Positions 6,841-11,331 of a DNA stretch of 11,331 nt are shown here, piece after piece. The stretch is from NCBI GenBank assembly GCA_033763635.1, contig JANRKG010000288.1, forward strand, positions 1 to 11,331, read 5' to 3'. Positions within the stretch are counted from its first letter, which is position 1. Each line of letters begins with the position of its first letter. The translations under genes and the position numbers were made by a program. Under the pieces are notes generated by a model that saw only the letters and a program-made list of their open reading frames with translations, was not told the origin of the DNA and searched no databases. This DNA is from JANRKG01 sp033763635 (GTDB lineage: Bacteria; Cyanobacteriota; Cyanobacteriia; GCF-001939115).

Positions 6841-8133
6841 TCACTCCAATTGAAAGGCAGCGATCGTCGTAACGAGTCGGTCAAGATCGGCTTCCGTCGT
6901 CAGGTAATGCACACAGGCTCGGACGCAATCGGGGTGGCGAATCGTGCGAACCATGATCCCCTGATATTCTAAAAATCTCACCAGCTTTTGATGCACCTGC
7001 CCATAGGAGGCTTGATCATAGCCTGTGATTTGAAAAGAGACTAATCCTGCCTCCGGGGGTTCCTGCTTCAGGCAGCTTACGGTTGGTAGGGTTTGTAGTT
7101 TTTCCCAAAGCCAACCACTGAGGGATTTCAGACGAGTGTAAACGTCTTCCGGTAAGCCCCATTGTTGATGGGTGACGATCGCGGCTCCGAGACCAGAGTA
7201 CAGAGAGTAATCCGAGGTGGCAACCTCAAACCGCCAACTTCCCGTTTTCCAGCCGATTGGGTCACCCTGGGGTGTGGCTGTAATGCCGCGCCAACCGATG
7301 AAGGTGGGATGTAACCCCTCTAGTGCTTCGGGATGGATGTACAGGCCACCGACTCCCGCTGGCCCACACCACCACTTGTGACCCGTGAAGGCATAAAAAT
7401 CGACCCCCAAGTCTGCCAGATTTAGAGGAAGGACTCCGACGGATTGGGCCGCATCGACTAGAACCCGCACTGGACCCCGATCGCCTCGATAGTCATGGCA
7501 GACAGCGACAATTTCTCTAAGTGGGAGAACCTGGCCCGTATTCCAGAGGATATGACTGAGGGCTACGAGACGGGTTTTAGGTTGAAGGGCCCGGGCAATC
7601 ACGGCGACTGGATCTCCCCCATTTAACGTTGCCATCAAGGGGCAAGTCGAAACCTGAATGTGAAACCGTCGCTGAAGTTCTTGTACGGCTCCCAGCACAC
7701 TGGGATGTTCACAATCCGACAGGAGTAGGTGATCACCGGGTTGCCAGTCCAGACCCCACAGGGCAATATTGCAACCCACAGATACATTCTCCGTGAGGGC
7801 GATCGTCTCGGCAGCGACTCCCAATTCTCCAGCAATCGCCGCCCGCAGTTCGCGAGTTTCCTCCATGATCCAGAGGTTTGCGGCTTCAGAAAACGGCCCA
7901 ATTTGTTGCAGGTATTCCGTTGCCTGTTGCATGGCATCGATCGCAGTCCAGGGCAATGGACCCTGCCCTCCGTAGTTGAGGTAAACCTTCTCTGTCAGGG
8001 CTGGAAATTGCTTTCGATGGCGTTCAATTGAGAGCGGTGCTGCACCATCGCCAGAGGCATCCCGGAGGGGTTCGCCAGGGGAACCTGCGGCCCCCAGTGG
8101 GGCATCGGAAGGCTGGAAAGGAGGGTTCTGCAT
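6841..8133 (-). CDS. L-cyst(e)ine C-S lyase, C-DES-like PLP enzyme
   Basis: A class V aminotransferase-fold enzyme of 430 residues. From residue 35 on it closely resembles Synechocystis C-DES as I recall it: YLNYGGQGPLP (51-61), NVSVGCNIALWGLDW (116-130), SDCEHP (139-144), SHILWNTGQVLPL (193-205), VLVDAAQS (224-231), YAFTGHKWWCGPAGVGGLYI (247-266) and VRTIRHPDCVRACVHY (395-410). K253 is the PLP lysine and D227 the pyridine-nitrogen partner. R396 and R405 have the 9-residue spacing of the two substrate-binding arginines in C-DES. C-DES cleaves cystine to pyruvate, ammonia and cysteine persulfide, supplying sulfur that can be used for Fe-S assembly. A cysteine desulfurase of the SufS/IscS type is less likely. 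Residues 1-35 are an extra Pro/Gly/Ala-rich extension; no in-frame ATG or GTG lies nearer the domain start. Confidence 0.87.
   Translation of the reverse strand: MQNPPFQPSDAPLGAAGSPGEPLRDASGDGAAPLSIERHRKQFPALTEKVYLNYGGQGPLPWTAIDAMQQATEYLQQIGPFSEAANLWIMEETRELRAAIAGELGVAAETIALTENVSVGCNIALWGLDWQPGDHLLLSDCEHPSVLGAVQELQRRFHIQVSTCPLMATLNGGDPVAVIARALQPKTRLVALSHILWNTGQVLPLREIVAVCHDYRGDRGPVRVLVDAAQSVGVLPLNLADLGVDFYAFTGHKWWCGPAGVGGLYIHPEALEGLHPTFIGWRGITATPQGDPIGWKTGSWRFEVATSDYSLYSGLGAAIVTHQQWGLPEDVYTRLKSLSGWLWEKLQTLPTVSCLKQEPPEAGLVSFQITGYDQASYGQVHQKLVRFLEYQGIMVRTIRHPDCVRACVHYLTTEADLDRLVTTIAAFQLE
8068..8103. repeat. Two short hairpins inside the C-S lyase N-terminal extension
   Basis: GGTTC (8069-8073) pairs with GAACC (8081-8085), and GCCCC (8090-8094) pairs with GGGGC (8099-8103) around a 4-nt loop. 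Both fall in the codons for the non-conserved N-terminal extension of the lyase. The GC-rich palindromic make-up resembles intergenic repeat units more than ordinary coding sequence. Confidence 0.4.
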
Positions 8134-8162
8134 GCAGATTGCACCCTGAATTGAAGTTAAAT

Positions 8163-8396
8163 TTAGATTACCTTAAGGGTAGTCCGTCTGGCAGTAATCC
8201 GGTGTTGAGCGGCCCAGGCTCTCCTTCGAGTCTGTTCTCGCTGCCGTCGGGTGAGTTCCAATTCCACCAATTCCACGACCATTGCTTGAAAAGTGTTGTC
8301 ATCCATTTCAAGTTGAGTCATCATCTCCATCACGGTGGAGGGAAACTCGATCGCCTTGCAATTTGCCTGACTCTTGCACTCCCTGTTGCACTCCAT
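8163..8396 (-). CDS. Small unrecognised protein, first gene of the C-S lyase operon
   Basis: I do not recognise this 77-residue protein. The frame extends up to a GTG at 8432 (89 residues), but the ATG at 8396 is preceded at good spacing by AGGGAGG, so I prefer it. The N-terminus holds three cysteines (C3, C7, C13) in ECNRECKSQANC, built from a 12-bp tandem duplication. The middle (about 23-50) is acidic and Met/Leu-rich (VMEMMTQLEMDDNTFQAMVVELVELEL), probably helical. The end is strongly basic (TRRQREQTRRR, then ARRTTLKVI). The stop lies 29 bp before the lyase start on the same strand, and a sigma70-like promoter lies upstream. It could be a small nucleic-acid- or metal-binding protein, but that is only suggested by composition. 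It may also be non-coding. Confidence 0.5.
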   Translation of the reverse strand: MECNRECKSQANCKAIEFPSTVMEMMTQLEMDDNTFQAMVVELVELELTRRQREQTRRRAWAAQHRITARRTTLKVI

Positions 8397-8401
8397 ACTG
8401 G

Positions 8402-8419
8402 CCTCCCTAACCTCCCTGA
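8402..8419 (-). promoter_or_regulatory. Duplicated Shine-Dalgarno-like sequence
   Basis: On the minus strand two 9-bp units (TCAGGGAGG then TTAGGGAGG) lie head to tail just before the ATG at 8396. The inner copy is at normal ribosome-binding distance and decides the preferred start; the outer copy would lie inside the coding region if the GTG at 8432 were used. Confidence 0.55.
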
Positions 8420-8439
8420 CCATACGACCCACACTTTGT

Positions 8440-8455
8440 TATGTTTGGCAACATA
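8440..8455. promoter_or_regulatory. Palindrome over the -10 region (candidate operator)
   Basis: TATGTT-TGGC-AACATA is a perfect 6-bp inverted repeat with a 4-nt centre. It covers the proposed minus-strand -10 element (8450-8455) and the expected transcription start near 8443. A site here would suit a repressor of the small ORF/C-S lyase/glycosyltransferase operon; the protein is unknown. Confidence 0.4.
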
Positions 8456-8478
8456 TCCACACTAAGCATAAGTGTAAA
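8450..8478 (-). promoter_or_regulatory. Sigma70-like promoter of the C-S lyase operon
   Basis: Read on the minus strand, TTTACA (8478-8473) is a -35 with one mismatch to TTGACA. After a 17-bp spacer TATGTT (8455-8450) serves as -10, with two mismatches to TATAAT. Predicted start is near 8443, giving a leader of about 47 nt to the ATG at 8396. The -35 lies inside the first 25-bp repeat unit. Confidence 0.5.
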
Positions 8479-8516
8479 TACCCAAAAGCTACATAAGTGT
8501 AAATACCGAAAAGCTG
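8467..8516. repeat. Tandem 25-bp direct repeat in the divergent control region
   Basis: Two abutting 25-bp units (8467-8491 and 8492-8516) share CATAAGTGTAAATACC, then C or G, then AAAAGCT and a final A or G. Only two of 25 positions differ. They lie between the minus-strand operon and the plus-strand nuclease gene, and the unit nearer the operon contains its -35. Paired regulator-binding sites are the simplest reading. Confidence 0.8.
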
Positions 8517-8548
8517 CAACTGAGACAATTTCCTGTTAGCGTTAAGGC

Positions 8549-10045
8549 ATGTTGTTGCTGACTGCGGAACTCCTGCTCTACTTTCAACGGTGTAATCGTC
8601 GAGCCTTTTTGGATGTGTTTGGCGATCAAGATCAGCGCGACCCTCCCAGCGACTACCTCTTGAAGCTTATTCAAGACAGTGGAACCCACCGTAAACGGGT
8701 TCTCTCCCAATGGAACTGGCAACAGCCAGACTATCCAAAAGACGACTGGGAGTCTGGGTTTCAGGCGACGGTGCGTTTGATGCAAGAGGGGGTTGAGTGT
8801 ATCCACCGAGGGGTGCTGTTGGCCCAGGAAACGCCCGATGTTCTGCTGCTGAGTCAACCTGACCTGCTGATTCGTCAGCCCGGACAATCCCGTTGGGGAG
8901 ACTGGATCTACATACCTGCGGAAATTAAGCTGGGTAAACGTCCAAAGCTAGAGTATCAATTCATGGCTGCTTTTGATGTCCATGTATTGGCGGACATTCA
9001 GGAAGAATGGGCTGAAACAGCCTATCTGTTACTGCGGGAGAAAGGCACTTACGAAGTGGATTTGTGGAAAACCGTGCCTCCCATGCAAACGCTTTTGAAG
9101 GAGTGTATTGCAACTTTGGCGGCTCCAGACGCTCCAGAGGTCTTTATCGCTCGCAATCGCTGTAACCTGTGTTCCTGGTATAGCCAGTGTTATACAATCG
9201 CCCAATCCACTGAACATCTCTCGTTGCTTCCTGGTGTCACTGCCAGTCGGTATCCTCATCTGAAGGCCAAAGGATTAACTACCGTCGCAGCCCTGGCCAC
9301 CACGCCGCCGGATGTGCTGGAAACCTTTCCGGGGTTTAACGCTGATATCGCTCATAAACTGGTTTTTCAGGCCCGATCCTCTCTAGAGAATCGGGCTTTG
9401 GTGCGTTCAGATGTGGAATTTCAGTTGGCGCAAGATCTGCCGACCGCAGAGGTGGAATTGTACTTTGACATTGAAGCGGAACCAGAACTCAATCTGGCTT
9501 ACTTGCATGGCATTCTGGTGGTCGATCGCCGCACGGGTGCAGAAACCTTTCATCCCCTTCTGGCAAAGCAACCGGAAAATGAACCAGAGGTCTGGCAGCA
9601 ATTTCTCGATCTGGTCTGGCGTTACCCTACAGCCCCGATTTACCACTTCTGCCCCTACGAGTTGCAGACGATCGAACGCCTCGCTTATACCTATGGTCTG
9701 TCCGAGTCTCTCCTCCGGTCTCTCCGGTCTCGCTTTGTGGACCTCCATGAACGGGTCACTCGTGCGGTTGTCCTGCCTGTCGAAAGTTATGCCTTAAAAC
9801 CGATCGTTCGCTGGATGGGTTTTGAGTGGCGTGATCCGAATGGCAGTGGCGCCCAGGCAATTTGCTGGTATGACCAGTGGCTAGAGACGGGTGATCGAAG
9901 TTACCTGGAGTTAATCCTGCGTTATAACGAGGATGATTGTCGGGCGATGCGTCACCTGAAAGATTGGCTAGTGGAGTTCCTGACAGATCCATCTGAATCG
10001 GGATCGACGGTGGAGATGACTCATCCAGAACCCTGCCCTTACTAA
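8549..10045 (+). CDS. TM0106-family RecB-like nuclease with RNase H-like domain
   Basis: A 498-residue protein of the TM0106 family (TIGR03491). The N-terminal half is a Cas4/RecB-type PD-(D/E)XK nuclease: QPD (103-105) and AEIKLGKR (124-131) supply D105, E125 and K127. Four cysteines, C15 plus C205, C208 and C214 (CNLCSWYSQC), match the Fe-S cluster set of Cas4 and AddB. Residues about 226-275 (LPGVTASRYPHLKAKGL and ETFPGFNADIAHKL) look like helix-hairpin-helix elements. The C-terminal part from about 303 is an RNase H-like (YprB type) DEDD exonuclease: YFDIEAEP (D307, E309), YHFCPYE (365-371) and LRYNEDDCRAM (457-467). Some relatives carry a helicase domain; this one ends without it. The ATG at 8549 gives the expected N-terminus; AAGG precedes it closely. 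A DNA repair role is inferred; the family is uncharacterised. Confidence 0.9.
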   Translation: MLLLTAELLLYFQRCNRRAFLDVFGDQDQRDPPSDYLLKLIQDSGTHRKRVLSQWNWQQPDYPKDDWESGFQATVRLMQEGVECIHRGVLLAQETPDVLLLSQPDLLIRQPGQSRWGDWIYIPAEIKLGKRPKLEYQFMAAFDVHVLADIQEEWAETAYLLLREKGTYEVDLWKTVPPMQTLLKECIATLAAPDAPEVFIARNRCNLCSWYSQCYTIAQSTEHLSLLPGVTASRYPHLKAKGLTTVAALATTPPDVLETFPGFNADIAHKLVFQARSSLENRALVRSDVEFQLAQDLPTAEVELYFDIEAEPELNLAYLHGILVVDRRTGAETFHPLLAKQPENEPEVWQQFLDLVWRYPTAPIYHFCPYELQTIERLAYTYGLSESLLRSLRSRFVDLHERVTRAVVLPVESYALKPIVRWMGFEWRDPNGSGAQAICWYDQWLETGDRSYLELILRYNEDDCRAMRHLKDWLVEFLTDPSESGSTVEMTHPEPCPY

Positions 10046-10059
10046 TTTGAAAAAATTGC

Positions 10060-10088
10060 TTGACAAAACTCCTTCCCTTGGGCAGAAT
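10060..10088 (+). promoter_or_regulatory. Promoter of the tRNA-Asp gene
   Basis: TTGACA (10060-10065) is a perfect -35. After exactly 17 bp, CAGAAT (10083-10088) is the -10, matching TATAAT at four of six positions. The predicted start near 10095 is about 12 bp before the tRNA. The element begins 15 bp after the nuclease stop codon. Confidence 0.8.
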
Positions 10089-10106
10089 GGAAATTGCGCT
10101 CAACGA

Positions 10107-10180
10107 GGGACTGTAGTTCAATTGGTTAGAGCACCGCCCTGTCACGGCGGAAGTTGCGGGTTCGAGCCCCGTCAGTCCCG
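10107..10180 (+). tRNA. trnD-GUC: tRNA-Asp (anticodon GUC)
   Basis: A 74-nt tRNA. The acceptor stem GGGACTG pairs fully with CAGTCCC. The D arm contains AATTGGTTA. The anticodon stem CCGCC/GGCGG carries the loop CTGTCAC with anticodon GTC. The T arm is GCGGG-TTCGAGC-CCCGT, with a terminal G-T pair. The discriminator base is G, an identity element of tRNA-Asp. CCA is not encoded (TTA follows), so it must be added after transcription, as usual in cyanobacteria. Confidence 0.97.
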
Positions 10181-10211
10181 TTAAAAATGGAGATATCAGA
10201 TCTTAGGAAGT

Positions 10212-10230
10212 TTGCTTTCAGTGAAAGCAA
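10212..10230. other. Perfect 8-bp hairpin downstream of tRNA-Asp
   Basis: TTGCTTTC-AGT-GAAAGCAA is a perfect stem with a 3-nt loop, 31 bp after the tRNA. TCAAAAATG follows, so there is no U-tract. It might trim or end the tRNA precursor, but this is not shown by the sequence. The rest of 10181-10403 holds no gene I can support. Confidence 0.35.
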
Positions 10231-10403
10231 TCAAAAATGTCCTGAATCCGTCCTAAACGTTTATCCCTTGATAGTCTCAACCTTCTGAATCCTGATATAA
10301 GGATAGCGTTGATGCCCTTAATCCATTTTGTCAACCCAATTAGACGGTGAGGAATGGCTCGATTGCCGTCAGCAATGAATGGGAAATCGCACAAAATCTC
10401 TTA

Positions 10404-10578
10404 GAAAAGATCCCTTAGTGGTGCAGAAAACTCCTGAAACTCAGTAAACTCGTTATTCCTAACAAGATTGATTATTGAGAATCAACCAAAAATCAACGGA
10501 AATACGAGGTTTGAGCCTGTGGTACGTCTGTTTAAAATAGGCTTGAAAAAGTTTTCTGCACCACTAAGGAAAAGATCC
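10404..10578. mobile_element. MITE-like element with flanking 10-bp duplication
   Basis: The element proper is 10414-10568 (155 bp). Its ends are 19-bp perfect inverted repeats: CTTAGTGGTGCAGAAAACT at 10414-10432 and the exact reverse complement at 10550-10568. The same 10 bases, GAAAAGATCC, flank it at 10404-10413 and 10569-10578, as expected of a target-site duplication. The interior has no open frame of useful size, so it must be moved by a transposase encoded elsewhere. A 10-bp duplication would suit IS4- or ISAs1-type transposases, but I cannot assign the family from the ends. The intact duplication suggests a fairly recent insertion. Confidence 0.88.
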
Positions 10579-10697
10579 TTCAAATTCTTCAGTTTCCCCT
10601 TTCTAGCCAGACATGGTGAAAGATCAGGATACTGAAACTGTATAGATTCTCGTCCAATCTATAAGGTGAATACTTAAGGATATATCTATATGTGCTG

Positions 10698-10868
10698 ATG
10701 TTTGTAGCAGATAAGTTGGTGAGAGAAGCAACTGCAAATGTTACCTGGAATATTGCGTTGGTCAGCAGAGCAGGTTACGAAATCACAGAAAACCTAGAGA
10801 ACCAAAAAGATACTGTCCTTAAGCCAAAAGCTAATCTCTTAATGTTAGTAGGCAGGAGATTAGCTTAG
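10698..10868 (+). CDS. Possible small ORF (56 codons), doubtful
   Basis: An ATG at 10698 opens a frame of 56 residues to TAG at 10866-10868 (starts MFVADKLVREATANVTW, ends NLLMLVGRRLA); a GTG at 10692 adds two residues. AAGGA at 10676-10680 is rather far upstream for a ribosome-binding site. The composition is plausible for protein, but I recognise no family and it stands alone in AT-rich DNA. Its last codons coincide with the right arm of a stem-loop. It may be a remnant of a larger gene or chance. Confidence 0.2.
   Translation: MFVADKLVREATANVTWNIALVSRAGYEITENLENQKDTVLKPKANLLMLVGRRLA
10828..10866. other. Perfect 11-bp stem-loop in the AT-rich tail
   Basis: AAGCTAATCTC (10828-10838) pairs perfectly with GAGATTAGCTT (10856-10866) around a 17-nt loop. 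No T-run follows immediately on the + strand. It could be the terminator of a small RNA, an operator-like palindrome or part of a decayed repeat. Confidence 0.5.
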
Positions 10869-11331
10869 TCAATATTTCCAATAGTATTTAATTAATATTG
10901 GGTTGAGCGGAATGCAACTCAGCATGTCTAGAAAAATTGCCAAGCAATGAACTTCGCGCATTCCCGTTGAATTAGTTTGCTTGTATTTCACCTCACCTAC
11001 TGAGTGCTATAAAATGAAGCCAAATTGGAATCATTAATAAGTATTAATACTGTCTCAAGAGTTCTTGAAAAACTACGTCCTTCATTTGTATTCTGTTACT
11101 TCTTCTTGTTTTCTTGTAATGATATCTAGTGTAAAAAGGTTTTATTTTTCCCATTACTTCATGTAAGGATTAAAATGATAAGCATCATAAACCAATGTAT
11201 ATTTTAAATTATTTATAATAACTTAAACTTTCACCTTTGATTCTAAGAACTGTATTTTTTAATACATCTAGATCGGTGTAACTAAAAATTACTGTTGCTT
11301 TATATAGGATTTGAAAATCCTCTCTCAATCA

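Larger units (their letters stand above)
10579..11331. other. AT-rich stretch without a convincing gene
   Basis: Visibly richer in A and T than the genes to the left. No frame longer than about 60 codons is present. Palindromes seen here are the 11-bp stem-loop at 10828-10866 (listed separately), AGTATTAATACT at 11040-11051, TGTATT-TTTT-AATACA at 11251-11266 and AGGATTT-GA-AAATCCT at 11306-11321. I cannot match any part to a known structural RNA. It could be decayed sequence, or the upstream region of a gene beyond the right edge. Confidence 0.6.

Noticed and set aside
8028..8465. A 145-codon plus-strand frame across the C-S lyase start
   Set aside because: It is opposite the lyase and small-ORF frames, has odd composition rich in His, Pro and Leu, and no family likeness.
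8467..8516. The 25-bp direct repeats as the start of a CRISPR array
   Set aside because: The two units abut with no spacer, there are only two, and no cas genes are present despite the Cas4-like nuclease next door.
10107..10180. tRNA-Asp as an integration site for a genomic island
   Set aside because: No copy of the tRNA 3' end is seen downstream and no integrase is present in the window; the MITE's flanking duplication is unrelated to the tRNA sequence.

Overview
The window looks like chromosomal DNA from a cyanobacterium. The evidence is a cyanobacterial-type RNase E ending in the RRRRRRSSA nonapeptide, a DUF1997 protein (a family of cyanobacteria and plastid-bearing plants), a cystine C-S lyase very like the Synechocystis C-DES enzyme, a PEP-CTERM protein, and frequent CGATCG hexamers (HIP1-like, with one full GCGATCGC octamer at 3733-3740). 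Genus cannot be fixed from the sequence; a Leptolyngbya-like or other filamentous lineage would fit.

Layout, left to right. (1) 1-2742, + strand: the 3' part of rne (RNase E), with its start outside the window, followed 10 bp later by rnhB (RNase HII). They form an RNA-processing pair, probably one operon. (2) 2743-2851: a short intergenic stretch with two related hairpins in tandem and a third palindrome at the convergent junction with the minus-strand DUF1997 gene (2843-3433). (3) A 242-bp divergent spacer, then pheA (prephenate dehydratase with ACT domain, 3676-4518, +). (4) 4711-5658, +: a secreted DUF4394 protein with a PEP-CTERM sorting tail, closed by a strong hairpin terminator. (5) 8432-5740, - strand: a likely three-gene operon of a small unrecognised protein, a C-DES-like L-cyst(e)ine C-S lyase and a GT-B fold glycosyltransferase. 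(6) 8433-8548: a compact divergent control region with a 25-bp tandem repeat, a sigma70-like minus-strand promoter and a palindrome over its -10. (7) 8549-10045, +: a TM0106-family nuclease (Cas4/RecB-like PD-(D/E)XK domain with an Fe-S cysteine set plus an RNase H-like exonuclease domain). (8) 10107-10180: tRNA-Asp(GUC) with a clear promoter. (9) 10181-11331: about 1.15 kb of visibly AT-richer DNA without convincing genes, containing a complete 155-bp MITE-like element (19-bp perfect terminal inverted repeats, 10-bp flanking duplication).

Most genes are housekeeping (RNA decay, RNA/DNA hybrid removal, phenylalanine synthesis, sulfur mobilisation). The least explained parts are the control region at 8440-8516 with its small first gene, the paired hairpins after rnhB, the hairpin-rich N-terminal extension of the C-S lyase, and the MITE in the AT-rich tail. 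I see no complete undescribed defence or mobile system.
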